From Candidatus Kapaibacterium sp. (lineage in GTDB: Bacteria; Bacteroidota; Ignavibacteria; Kapaibacteriales; JAEUSM01), in assembly GCA_016788785.1 (NCBI GenBank), contig JAEUSM010000012.1, positions 62,001 through 126,000 on the forward strand: DNA of 64,000 nt, read 5' to 3'. The notes under the pieces were generated by a model. The model was not told where the DNA came from, did not search any database, and saw only the letters and a list, made by a program, of their open reading frames with translations. A program made the position numbers and the translations under genes. Shown here piece by piece: positions 7,155 to 15,910 of this stretch. How positions within the stretch are numbered: position 1 is the stretch's first letter; every line of letters starts with the position of its first letter.

Positions 7155-8588
7155 ATGTCATTTAGATCACTCAATATAGGTAAACGAGGTGTTTTAGCAC
7201 AACAATTCGCTCAAAATGTTGTGTCCAACAATATTTCTAATGTCAATACTCCCGGTTACTCTCGAAGAGCCGCTGTATTAACCGAAAACTTTGCCCAAAC
7301 TACCAAAGGTGGGCAGCAAGGAAATGGTGTATTTCCTGAGGCAGTTCGCTCATATCGTGATTTCTTTTTTGAACGAGATTTTCGTGATAATACATCTCGT
7401 TTAAATAGATCTACCATGGATTCGACAGTTGTACAACGTATCGAGACCTTACTAGGCGAACCCTCTGATGGGGGATTGGACTTTGCTATTGAGCAACTGT
7501 ATACAGCATTCGAACAAGCTTCTTTGAAACCTGAGGATATTGGCTTACGGTCGTTGATTCTTACCAAAGCCGACTCAGTAGTTAAACAGTTTCGTGATAT
7601 TGACCAACGAGTTAATGAACTTCGTTCTGATATGTTTGTTAAAACTCGATTTAGTCTCCAAGAAGTTAATCGCATTACAGCAGAAATTGCAAATCTCAAT
7701 AAAGAAATTGGTAAGTTCCCTACTGAAGAAGCGGCTGCAATTTTTGTTGATCAACGTTCCGAACTTCTAATCAAACTTGCCAAATATGGCGATGTTACAG
7801 TATCCAATGATCGTGGTGGTGCGATAAATATCAATTTAGGTAATATGCCAGTTATTGCTGGAACAGAAAGTTACAATTTAGATTTGAGAGAATCTGTTGC
7901 ACCAACTGGCGAAAGAACTGCATTCATTGCTCGTGTTGATAACTTTGGAAATCAATTGTCAGTTGTAACTCCTAATTCAGGGGAATTCGCATCATTTTTG
8001 CAACACTACAATCAAACGTTAGATGATCAAGATTCGAGTGGTGGATATTCTATTATGAGTCGATTCAATGACCTAGCAAATGCAATTGGTACAAGAATAA
8101 ATGATGTTTTTTCAACCGGATATGGATTAGATGACCCAGCAGGACCTCCTCCTGGATTAAATTTCTTTGAGGCTCAAGGTGGAGGTGCAATTTCAGCAAG
8201 AAATATTCAAATTGCAACAACCATCAATGGTCAACCTCGAAGATTAACATTATCAGATGCACCCAATGAACCAGGAAATGCAAATATAGCAAGAGCAATT
8301 TCCAATTTGTCTACTGACCAAACAATTATTTCAGGACGTTCAGCTGCAAACTTTTTAAATCACACATACTCTGAATTAGGAAATATTGGTGCCGATGCTG
8401 CAACTGGTGTTACTGCTTTTAATTTAGTTGCAGAACAGCTCACAATTCAGCGTGAAAATGCTCAGGGTGTTAATCTTGATGAAGAAACCGTTGATTTGAT
8501 GAAATTTCAACGAGCTTTTCAAGCCTCTGCTAGAGTTATCACAACATCAAATGAATTATTACTCACAATTATCAATTTGGGAAGGTAA
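7155..8588 (+). CDS. flgK: Flagellar hook-associated protein 1 (FlgK)
   Basis: FlgK forms the first junction zone between hook and filament. The N-terminal rod/hook helix signature is clear: LNIGKRGVLAQQFAQNVVSNNISNVNTPGYSRR. The C-terminus GVNLDEETVDLMKFQRAFQASARVITTSNELL is the matching D0 helix of the FlgK/FlgE family. The 477 residues are in the short-to-normal range. The variable central region (about 200-400) contains a Pro-rich loop, DDPAGPPPGLNF. There is no signal peptide, as expected for flagellar type III export. It lies between flgN (5 nt upstream) and flgL (8 nt downstream) in one operon. Confidence 0.95.
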   Translation: MSFRSLNIGKRGVLAQQFAQNVVSNNISNVNTPGYSRRAAVLTENFAQTTKGGQQGNGVFPEAVRSYRDFFFERDFRDNTSRLNRSTMDSTVVQRIETLLGEPSDGGLDFAIEQLYTAFEQASLKPEDIGLRSLILTKADSVVKQFRDIDQRVNELRSDMFVKTRFSLQEVNRITAEIANLNKEIGKFPTEEAAAIFVDQRSELLIKLAKYGDVTVSNDRGGAININLGNMPVIAGTESYNLDLRESVAPTGERTAFIARVDNFGNQLSVVTPNSGEFASFLQHYNQTLDDQDSSGGYSIMSRFNDLANAIGTRINDVFSTGYGLDDPAGPPPGLNFFEAQGGGAISARNIQIATTINGQPRRLTLSDAPNEPGNANIARAISNLSTDQTIISGRSAANFLNHTYSELGNIGADAATGVTAFNLVAEQLTIQRENAQGVNLDEETVDLMKFQRAFQASARVITTSNELLLTIINLGR

Positions 8589-8596
8589 GATAAAAA

Positions 8597-9619
8597 ATGA
8601 GAACTACCCTTAATTCGATGACGTTTTCGTTTGAACGCACAATGCAACAACTTCAAGCGAAACGTTTTAACCAACAAGTTCAATTACAAACTGGTTCACA
8701 ACTCACAAGTGTTTCTAATACACCAGAAAAATTCGCAGCAGCAGGACAAATTTCTAATCTCATTGCTCGTTCTGAAAAACATCAAGTTTCAATTGACAGA
8801 GGTTTAGATGAATTACGTGCATCTGAGGAAGCACTTTCATTTGTTGCAGAATCGCTAATAGAAATTCGTATGACTGCTCAAGAAACTACCAATGCAACGA
8901 ATTTTGATAAAATACCAACTTTGGCAGTTAACATTAAAAACAAACTGTTTGATTTGATTCGATCAGCAAATCAAGATTTCGATGGAAAATACTTGTTTTC
9001 AGGTACGAAAACTACTGCTGAATCTATAGAAATTCCTGGAGTATTGCCTCCTGGAGTTATCGCAGGAGATGTTGATACAAATCCTTTTCAAGTGGTGAAT
9101 GCTACTCCAAGTTTAGCTAATCAATCTGGTTTAACTGTACTTTTTAAAGGAAATTTCCAGTCACGGTTGATTAATACTTCTGTTACATCAACTGAACAAG
9201 TGAATGTGACGGCTGATACCGCTTTTGGAGGAACTACTGGTACGTCCGTTTTTGATACTGTTGTGAAATTATATAATACAATGGCGTTTAATGAAGATGG
9301 TACTCCTAAAGAAGAAAACCAAAATTATACTGCCAATGAATTAGAAATAGTTATCGAATCTATCAAAGAAATTTCCAAAAAATATGACGAAATAAATGCA
9401 ACTATTTCGAATGTTGGAATGCAGATTATTCGATTACAAACAATGTCTGACCAATCTGACACCGAACTTACAAGATTGCGGGAATTCAAATCTCGTGAAG
9501 TTGACACAGATTACGCAAAAACTGTAACTGAGTTGCAAAAAACGGAACTAACTTTGCAATATTCCTTAAAAGTTGGTTCAAGTTTATTTCAACAATCTCT
9601 ACTTGACTTTTTACGTTAA
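8597..9619 (+). CDS. flgL: Flagellar hook-associated protein 3 (FlgL)
   Basis: This 340-residue flagellin-superfamily protein forms the second junction layer. Conserved parts: LQTGSQLTSVSNTPEKFAAAGQI at residues about 30-52, ELRASEEALSFVAESLIEIR, the FlgL hallmark DFDGKYLFSGTKT near 127-139, and a C-terminal helix TELQKTELTLQYSLKVGSSL. A variable domain sits between. It is the last gene of the flgN-flgK-flgL unit and is followed 18 nt later by a strong terminator. No filament or motor genes lie in this window, so the rest of the flagellar regulon is elsewhere. Confidence 0.94.
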   Translation: MRTTLNSMTFSFERTMQQLQAKRFNQQVQLQTGSQLTSVSNTPEKFAAAGQISNLIARSEKHQVSIDRGLDELRASEEALSFVAESLIEIRMTAQETTNATNFDKIPTLAVNIKNKLFDLIRSANQDFDGKYLFSGTKTTAESIEIPGVLPPGVIAGDVDTNPFQVVNATPSLANQSGLTVLFKGNFQSRLINTSVTSTEQVNVTADTAFGGTTGTSVFDTVVKLYNTMAFNEDGTPKEENQNYTANELEIVIESIKEISKKYDEINATISNVGMQIIRLQTMSDQSDTELTRLREFKSREVDTDYAKTVTELQKTELTLQYSLKVGSSLFQQSLLDFLR

Positions 9620-9637
9620 TTGTCAAATTCTAAATTT

Positions 9638-9664
9638 AAAGACGTCAAATGACGTCTTTTTTTT
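9638..9664 (+). terminator. Rho-independent terminator of the flgN-flgK-flgL operon
   Basis: The stem aaagacgtca/tgacgtcttt (9638-9647, 9650-9659) has a 2-nt loop and is followed by a continuous T-run to 9664. Confidence 0.9.
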
Positions 9665-9753
9665 CTATTTTGGGTTGCCGAACACAAAATCACCAACTAT
9701 ATTCGAAAAAAATCGTAAATTGTCAAATTATACATTTCAACAGGTATTTTACT

Positions 9754-12678
9754 ATGAAAAAACTTTTACCTCTTATACTATTATTTGCTACGGTTTCATT
9801 GTTTTCTCAATCCAAAGACAAAGAAATTATTGATGCTCGTTTTCAATTGTTGATGAATAGAGCTCATCCACAACCGGAACAAACCTCACAAACAATCGGT
9901 GTGGGTAAATATGCAAAAAAAATAGGTACAATTCGTCCTTTTTTGATTCCAACTGAATTACAATCTTCGTTAATACCGTCGATTTTTATGAATATTTCTA
10001 TGGCATTGGATGGCAATGACCCTAATCCAACCCAAAATGAATCTTCTATAGCAGTAAATCCTACAAATCCTCTGAATTTAATATCATCTGCTGTTGACTA
10101 TCGTGGTAATTCATCAACATGGGTTTATGTCTCCCAAGATGGAGGAAAAACATGGACCAATACTAATTTGGGAAAACCTTTCAATAATGCTGCTTGGCGT
10201 TCAACCAACGACCCTTCTGTTACATATTCACTTGATGGTATTGGTTATTTGTGTTATGGAGGTTTCAATAATATTGGTACTGGTGCAAATGGAGTGCTTT
10301 CTGGTAGAAATGGAGTTTTTATTAGTAGAACTCGAGATGGTGGACAATCATGGGATATGACTCACAAGCCTGTCATTGTCCATACGGATGAACCAACTTT
10401 AGATTCTGCATTTGAAGACAAATATTATGTCCATGTTGATAATTCACTCACCTCACCAACAAAAGGATGGTTGACTGTGCCTTGGAAACGTGTAATACCG
10501 CGAGATTCTTCTACTCAAATTGTACTTTCTCGTTCAACGAATGAGGGTACAACATGGTTAGAAGTTGTCAATGTTAGTGATAAACTTTCAGGAAGTTCTG
10601 AAGACACAACTTTTGGGCAAAGTTTTCCTCTCGCTTGTACTGGTCCTCAGGGAGAATTATATGTTGTATGGAATCATGGGATTGAAAAAGGAATTGGTTT
10701 TGCTGCTTCGTTTGATCAAGGATTAACCTTTACCACACCTCGTATTATTCATAAAAAAAATCCACAAGGAATTCCTTCTACTATTAATGGTGCAACGCAA
10801 AATCGTTTAAAAGGAACCGTAAGAGCAGAAAGTTACCCAACTTTTGCTTGTAATGTAACACAAAACACTCCTGGCTATGGTAATATTTATTTAGTTTGGT
10901 CAGCAGATAGAGTTCCAAATATCTATTTTTCCAAATCTTCTGACAATGGTAATACTTGGTCAACTCCAAAAATTATTCATTCAGATACAACAAACGATCA
11001 ATTCTGGCCTTGGTTGGCATTAGATCCAACAAATGGTGAGATTGCCGTTATGTATTCGGATTCGCGTAATGATCCATCGAATATGATGGTGGAATGTTAT
11101 GTCAGTTATTCAAAAGATGGTGGTGAAACTTGGTCTGACAGATTAGTTTCTGATGTTGCTATGGATTTGCGTCGTAATCCTTTTGGAGGAACCTTTGCTG
11201 GAGATTATTCCGGTTGTGCATTCCATGCTGGAAAGGTATATCCTTCTTGGGTAGATATGCGAAATTCTGCAAATGCGGCAACCCTTGCTGATAACGATGT
11301 ATATACTGCCTATATCAATGTCAATGCTCCAGAACCTGTGGCTAACTTCATGGTTCGCACAATTGCTGACCAACCAACAAATCTTCGTTTACAATGGGTC
11401 ATTCCAACCCAACGTTCGTTTGGTCAACCTTTAAATCCTAATGATTGTTCCTATGAGATATACAGAGATTCTGTTTACTTAACAACAGTACCAGGAACTA
11501 TGCAAACATATCTCGATCAAAATTTGCAACAATACAAAGAATATAGTTATGAATTAGTTGTTGTTAGTGGCACAGATTCTTCAGCACCTCGACACGCATC
11601 TGCATTTGCTGGTGGCTCTCCCAACCCAGATAAACCAACGATATTATATTCGAATGGCTCTGAAACAAGAGAAATCACTATTGCTGCACAAATGCCTCGT
11701 TTGCGAGAGGATTCACTAACGGCTTTAATAAATTTATCATCAGTACAAATTTTTAGAGATAGTGTCTTTTTAAAAGAAGTGTCAGTGAGTACTAATGATA
11801 CGAATAGTACTGTTTTTTTTACAGATACTCCTGATGAAATTGGTTGGTATGTGTATCAAATGAAAGCTGTTGATGGTTCAAATCCCAAAAATACCAGCAA
11901 ATTGAGTAATGCAACCTTAGTATTTTCCGGACCTTTTTCAACATCTTTCTATGATGACGTCAATGAAAATGAGAAAAAATATTTCAAACGTGGTCGTTGG
12001 GGAAGAACGAATGAGTTTTTCTTGGGGAACGAAGGTTTTTCAATGAAAAATATTCCAAATACCAACTATCGTGCAAATCAACAAGACACATTATTGTTAT
12101 TCCCAGTTTATCAAAATAGTCAACAAGATCCAAAACTACTTTTCTGGGAGTCAGCATTTATTCATAGATCAGACACAGGATTTGTTCAATTATCTACTGA
12201 TATGGGTCGCACTTGGACAACCATTTCAACAAGAAATGCAACGGATTATGCACCTTGGGAAGCGAATCAGATGACACAAGATGCGTGGAAATATACCGTA
12301 CTTGATTTGCCCGGTTCAGCAAGAGATACCTTAGTTGTTCGATTTGTCTTTGTATCAGGACCCATCCAACACTCAAGAGGTTGGTTTGTCGATAACATCG
12401 AAATCGGTGTCGTACCAGTTTCTGTTAAGGACATGGAAAAAGGCTTTACACTCTATCCAAACCCAACAAACGAAATTGTCCATATAACAGGTTTGCAAGA
12501 GGAAGTATTGGAAGTAGTGTCATCCAACATATTAGGAAACTCCGTCAATGTGCCAATCCTTTTCCAATCAAACACACAAACAACATTATCACTAAAAGGA
12601 CTGCCAACAGGAATCCGTTTTCTCGAACTAACCCTCAAAAACGGCAAAAAAATCCGAACATCCATCATGATTCAGTAG
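9754..12678 (+). CDS. Secreted Asp-box (BNR/sialidase-fold) protein with T9SS type A sorting domain
   Basis: I start at ATG 9754 because it opens a clean signal peptide (MKKLLPLILLFATVSLFSQS). The longer frame from 9649 runs through the flgL terminator. The 974-residue protein carries a beta-propeller-like region with at least six Asp boxes (SQDGGKTWTN, TRDGGQSWDM, SSDNGNTWST, SKDGGETWSD and others), a FN3-like region (about 560-640), and a late STDMGRTWTT box. It ends in a C-terminal T9SS domain (FTLYPNPTNEIVHI ... LPTGIRFLELTLKNG). Such proteins are exported by the Por system and anchored at or released from the surface. I see Asp boxes but no sialidase catalytic set, so an enzymatic role is not supported; it may bind glycans or proteins. 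Confidence 0.85.
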   Translation: MKKLLPLILLFATVSLFSQSKDKEIIDARFQLLMNRAHPQPEQTSQTIGVGKYAKKIGTIRPFLIPTELQSSLIPSIFMNISMALDGNDPNPTQNESSIAVNPTNPLNLISSAVDYRGNSSTWVYVSQDGGKTWTNTNLGKPFNNAAWRSTNDPSVTYSLDGIGYLCYGGFNNIGTGANGVLSGRNGVFISRTRDGGQSWDMTHKPVIVHTDEPTLDSAFEDKYYVHVDNSLTSPTKGWLTVPWKRVIPRDSSTQIVLSRSTNEGTTWLEVVNVSDKLSGSSEDTTFGQSFPLACTGPQGELYVVWNHGIEKGIGFAASFDQGLTFTTPRIIHKKNPQGIPSTINGATQNRLKGTVRAESYPTFACNVTQNTPGYGNIYLVWSADRVPNIYFSKSSDNGNTWSTPKIIHSDTTNDQFWPWLALDPTNGEIAVMYSDSRNDPSNMMVECYVSYSKDGGETWSDRLVSDVAMDLRRNPFGGTFAGDYSGCAFHAGKVYPSWVDMRNSANAATLADNDVYTAYINVNAPEPVANFMVRTIADQPTNLRLQWVIPTQRSFGQPLNPNDCSYEIYRDSVYLTTVPGTMQTYLDQNLQQYKEYSYELVVVSGTDSSAPRHASAFAGGSPNPDKPTILYSNGSETREITIAAQMPRLREDSLTALINLSSVQIFRDSVFLKEVSVSTNDTNSTVFFTDTPDEIGWYVYQMKAVDGSNPKNTSKLSNATLVFSGPFSTSFYDDVNENEKKYFKRGRWGRTNEFFLGNEGFSMKNIPNTNYRANQQDTLLLFPVYQNSQQDPKLLFWESAFIHRSDTGFVQLSTDMGRTWTTISTRNATDYAPWEANQMTQDAWKYTVLDLPGSARDTLVVRFVFVSGPIQHSRGWFVDNIEIGVVPVSVKDMEKGFTLYPNPTNEIVHITGLQEEVLEVVSSNILGNSVNVPILFQSNTQTTLSLKGLPTGIRFLELTLKNGKKIRTSIMIQ

Positions 12679-12685
12679 TTTTTTG

Positions 12686-12733
12686 ACCACTACCGTAGAG
12701 ACGACCATATAGGTCGTCACTACAGTTTGTGGT
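12686..12733. repeat. REP-like imperfect palindrome
   Basis: gtagagacgacc (12695-12706) and ggtcgtcactac (12712-12723) form a 12-bp stem with one mismatch around a 5-nt loop. An outer accac/gtggt pair (12686-12690, 12729-12733) extends it. It is more GC-rich than its surroundings and lacks a T-run, so it is not a simple terminator. Short gtagagacg-type palindromes are widespread extragenic repeats in bacteria; only one copy is seen here. Confidence 0.5.
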
Positions 12734-12771
12734 GACCAATCCCACCAAACCAAGAGAGGGGAATTTGATAC

Positions 12772-12801
12772 AAAAAAAGCCCATCATTGATGGGCTTTTT
12801 T
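12772..12801. terminator. Bidirectional terminator between the Asp-box gene and dnaK
   Basis: The stem gcccatca/tgatgggc (12779-12786, 12788-12795) is flanked by an A-run before and a T-run after. It can therefore terminate transcription from both convergent genes. Confidence 0.85.
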
Positions 12802-12820
12802 GTTGATTTAGTGAAGTGGA

Positions 12821-14725
12821 TTACTTATCGTCAACGATGGTGTAATCTGCTTCTTCTACTTTCGATGAAGTGTCGTTTGGAGTTGCACCGGCGTTTGAGG
12901 CACCATCAGCTGGAGGTGGAGTAGATGCTCCTTGTTGATACATTCTGGTAGATACTTCTGACCAAATGTTGTTCAAGTTATCCATTGCACCTTGTATGTT
13001 GGTGTTGTTTTTTAATGCTTCTGCAAGTTCATTTTTCGCAGTTTCAATTTTAGCTTTATCATCATCAGAAATTGAATCTTTCAAATCGTTCAATTGTTTT
13101 TCTGTTGAATAGACCAAATTATCTGCTTTGTTTTTAATTTCGATTTCTTCTTTACGTTTTTTGTCTTCGTTTGCATTTGCTTCAGCGTCTTTTCTCATTT
13201 TTTCGATTTCATCTTTGTCAAGACCGCTTGAAGATGTAATACGAATAGTTTGTTCTTTGTTCGTCGCTTTATCTTTTGCAGAAACGTTCAATATACCGTT
13301 AGCATCGATATCGAAAGTAACTTCTACTTGTGGTACTCCGCGAGGCGCAGGTGGAATCCCATCCAAGTGGAATTTACCCAAAGAACGGTTGTCACGAGCC
13401 ATTGAACGCTCACCTTGTAAGATGTGGATTTCCACAGATGTTTGGCTATCAGCAGCAGTAGAAAATGTTTCCGTTTTCTTTGTTGGGATAGTTGTATTTG
13501 CAGGAATCATTGTAGTTGTAACACCACCTAAGGTTTCGATACCTAAGCTAAGAGGAGTAACATCAACTAACAAGACATCTGTAACATCACCAGAAAGAAC
13601 CGCACCTTGAACCGCAGCACCTAATGCAACAACTTCGTCAGGGTTTACATTACGTGAAGGCTCTTTGCCGAAGAAGTTTTTCACTAATTCTTGAATTTTT
13701 GGAATACGAGTAGAACCACCAACTAGAATTACTTCATCAATTTGAGAAGGAGTGACTTTTGCATCACGAAGTGCATTTTCAACAGGCTTTAATGTTTTAT
13801 CAAACAAATCAGCACATAATGTTTCGAATTTTGCACGAGTGATATTGATGTTCAAGTGTTTTGGTCCATCTTGTGTAGCAGTAACGAATGGCAAGTTCAC
13901 ATCAGTTTGAAGCATTTGTGAAAGCTCAATTTTTGCTTTTTCAGCAGCTTCACGAAGGCGTTGCAATGCCATTGGGTCTTTACGAAGATCGATACCATCA
14001 GATTTCAAAAATTCGTCAGCTAAAAAATCAATAAGTTTATGATCAAAGTTGTCTCCACCAAGGTGAGTATCACCGTTTGTCGATTTAACTTGGAAAACAC
14101 CATCACCAATTTCTAAAACAGACACGTCGAAAGTACCACCACCAAGATCATAAACAGCGATGGTCATATTTTTACCTTTTTTATCCAAACCGTATGCCAA
14201 AGCAGCAGCTGTTGGTTCGTTAATGATACGTTTTACGGTTAGACCAGCAATTTCACCAGCGTCTTTTGTTGCTTGACGTTGAGAATCATTGAAGTAAGCA
14301 GGAACTGTGATAACAGCTTCAGTAACTTTCTGCCCCAAATAATCTTCAGCAGTTTGCTTCATTTTTTGAAGAATCATTGCAGAGATTTCTGGAGGAGAAT
14401 ATAAACGACCGTCTATGTCAACCTTTACAGAATCAGATCCAGATGATGCAGTGGTTTTGTATGGCACCATAGCAGCTTCTTCGCTCACTTCATCTTGACG
14501 ACGACCCATAAATCTTTTGATAGAATAAATTGTATTTTTTGGATTTGTAACTGCTTGACGTTTTGCAGGTTGACCAACTACACGTTCCCCATTTTTTGAA
14601 AATCCGACAATTGAAGGTGTTGTTCGTAATCCTTCAGAATTTGCGATAACGACAGGTGTAGACCCTTCCATAACAGCAACACAAGAGTTTGTTGTTCCGA
14701 GGTCAATTCCAATGACTTTTCCCAT
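12821..14725 (-). CDS. dnaK: Chaperone protein DnaK (Hsp70)
   Basis: This 634-residue Hsp70 is full-length. The ATPase domain starts [20 protein letters not shown] and contains the phosphate/adenosine motifs [21 protein letters not shown] and [14 protein letters not shown]. The substrate-binding domain includes [16 protein letters not shown] helical lid and a Gly/Ala/Pro-rich linker lead to the conserved tail ([12 protein letters not shown]) for co-chaperone contact. It folds nascent and stress-denatured proteins with DnaJ and GrpE, neither of which is adjacent. The only Hsp100-like partner gene in the window is the half-length ClpB at 57330. A TATATTTG box lies about 100 nt upstream; no CIRCE element is visible. 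Confidence 0.98.
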   Translation of the reverse strand: MGKVIGIDLGTTNSCVAVMEGSTPVVIANSEGLRTTPSIVGFSKNGERVVGQPAKRQAVTNPKNTIYSIKRFMGRRQDEVSEEAAMVPYKTTASSGSDSVKVDIDGRLYSPPEISAMILQKMKQTAEDYLGQKVTEAVITVPAYFNDSQRQATKDAGEIAGLTVKRIINEPTAAALAYGLDKKGKNMTIAVYDLGGGTFDVSVLEIGDGVFQVKSTNGDTHLGGDNFDHKLIDFLADEFLKSDGIDLRKDPMALQRLREAAEKAKIELSQMLQTDVNLPFVTATQDGPKHLNINITRAKFETLCADLFDKTLKPVENALRDAKVTPSQIDEVILVGGSTRIPKIQELVKNFFGKEPSRNVNPDEVVALGAAVQGAVLSGDVTDVLLVDVTPLSLGIETLGGVTTTMIPANTTIPTKKTETFSTAADSQTSVEIHILQGERSMARDNRSLGKFHLDGIPPAPRGVPQVEVTFDIDANGILNVSAKDKATNKEQTIRITSSSGLDKDEIEKMRKDAEANANEDKKRKEEIEIKNKADNLVYSTEKQLNDLKDSISDDDKAKIETAKNELAEALKNNTNIQGAMDNLNNIWSEVSTRMYQQGASTPPPADGASNAGATPNDTSSKVEEADYTIVDDK

Positions 14726-14824
14726 TTTGTATTCCTTTTGAAATAATTAAATTTTACAATTTTTTAACTTCCTATCAAGATTATGCCAAATTGATAAACA
14801 ACTAAAAAGTATGTAAAAGACTGC

Positions 14825-14832
14825 CAAATATA
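14825..14832 (-). promoter_or_regulatory. -7 box (TATATTTG) of the dnaK promoter
   Basis: TATATTTG on the minus strand has TATG (3/4 match to TTTG) 21 nt upstream. It predicts an approximately 95-nt leader. The TGTCA repeats at 14851-14887 lie immediately upstream and could influence it. Confidence 0.45.
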
Positions 14833-14850
14833 CACACTAAGTTTCTATAC

Positions 14851-14887
14851 TGTCATAACTAACTGTAAAAATGTCATATATCTGACA
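14851..14887. promoter_or_regulatory. Possible operator: TGTCA repeats in the dnaK/epimerase divergent region
   Basis: tgtcata occurs at 14851 and 14872, exactly 21 bp (two helical turns) apart. The second copy forms an inverted repeat TGTCA-N6-TGACA (14872-14887). The cluster lies between the dnaK -7 box and the -7 box of the divergent epimerase gene. No regulator can be named from sequence. Confidence 0.28.
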
Positions 14888-14900
14888 GAAAAAAATTCCG

Positions 14901-14908
14901 TACATTTG
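14901..14908 (+). promoter_or_regulatory. -7 box (TACATTTG) immediately before the epimerase start codon
   Basis: TACATTTG ends only 3 nt before ATG 14912. With the consensus centred at -7, the transcription start would fall on the A of the ATG, implying a leaderless mRNA. No clear -33 TTTG is present. Confidence 0.35.
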
Positions 14909-14911
14909 TAC

Positions 14912-15904
14912 ATGAATGTTCTAATTACTGGGTCTGGTGGGTTTGTAGGAAGTCACTTGGTTGATGAGTACGTACGTCGAGGACATAATGTTTCGGTTGT
15001 AATTCGCAATGAAACGACGTTGCGTTGGATAGATTCTAACAAGGTTTCAATCTACAAAGGAAGTTATAATGATACTACTTTTTTACAGAATGCAATCAAA
15101 AATCAAGATATTATTATACATTCAGCTGGAGTTTTAGCCTCATCGGATTATGTTGGATTTTACGAAGGTAATGTCGAGGTTACAAATAATCTGTTGGAAG
15201 CTGTTTTACAAGTAAACCCAACCGTTAAACGTTTTGTGCATATTTCGTCACTTGCTGTCTCTCTTCCTTCACCGTCGATAGAACAACCGACCACTGAAGA
15301 AAATAGTACCCAAGAACCTTTAACAAAATACGGAAAAAGCAAGTTAGAAGCAGAAAAAGTCGTACATACTTTTATGGACAAAATTCCTATTACCATAGTT
15401 CGACCACCAGCAATATATGGACCTCGAGATGAGGCAATTTATGACTATTTTCGTTTGCTAAGTAAAGGATTTATTGCTCCAATAATGGGATTTGATAACA
15501 AACGAATGAGTTTGATTCACGTTAATGATTTAGTTCGAGGAATTTACGAACTATGTCAAACTGAAAAGACTATTTCACAAACGTACTATCTTACATCCAA
15601 AGAGTTTTATTCGTGGCTTGATATAATTCGAGCAACAAAAAAAGCTTTAAATAAACCATTTTTAGTACCAATTCCTTTACCACATTTCATAATATTACTC
15701 AATGGTTATGTTTCAACGTTTATTGGAAATATAAGAAAAAAACCACCAGTATTTGATAGAGAAAAAGCAAAAAACTTCACACAACGTCATTGGATTTGTT
15801 CGCATAAAAAAGCGGTAAACGATTTTCAATTTGAACAACAAATTTCTTTGCAAGAAGGAATACAACAGACAATGGATTGGTACAAAAACAATGGTTGGTT
15901 GTAA
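14912..15904 (+). CDS. NAD-dependent epimerase/dehydratase (extended SDR)
   Basis: This 330-residue Rossmann-fold protein begins MNVLITGSGGFVGSHLVDEYVRRG (nucleotide-binding GxxGxxG). It has the catalytic YGKSKLEAEKV (Tyr and Lys four residues apart), followed by ITIVRPPAIYGPRDEAIYDYF and, around residue 195, RMSLIHVNDLVRGIYEL. These are marks of the extended SDR family that includes sugar-nucleotide epimerases, dihydroflavonol-reductase-like and 3-beta-HSD-like enzymes. The substrate is unknown. I prefer ATG 14912 over an in-frame TTG at 14906. It is followed 6 nt later by the penicillin-acylase-family gene, with which it is probably co-transcribed. Confidence 0.87.
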   Translation: MNVLITGSGGFVGSHLVDEYVRRGHNVSVVIRNETTLRWIDSNKVSIYKGSYNDTTFLQNAIKNQDIIIHSAGVLASSDYVGFYEGNVEVTNNLLEAVLQVNPTVKRFVHISSLAVSLPSPSIEQPTTEENSTQEPLTKYGKSKLEAEKVVHTFMDKIPITIVRPPAIYGPRDEAIYDYFRLLSKGFIAPIMGFDNKRMSLIHVNDLVRGIYELCQTEKTISQTYYLTSKEFYSWLDIIRATKKALNKPFLVPIPLPHFIILLNGYVSTFIGNIRKKPPVFDREKAKNFTQRHWICSHKKAVNDFQFEQQISLQEGIQQTMDWYKNNGWL

Positions 15905-15910
15905 TTAAAG

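Noticed and set aside
6694-9619. Possible secretion or phage-tail reading of the flgN-flgK-flgL cluster
   Set aside because: FlgK and FlgL signatures and order are specific to flagella.
9649-9753. Longer reading frame for the Asp-box protein, starting at 9649
   Set aside because: The extension runs through the flgL terminator and has no signal peptide; ATG 9754 does.
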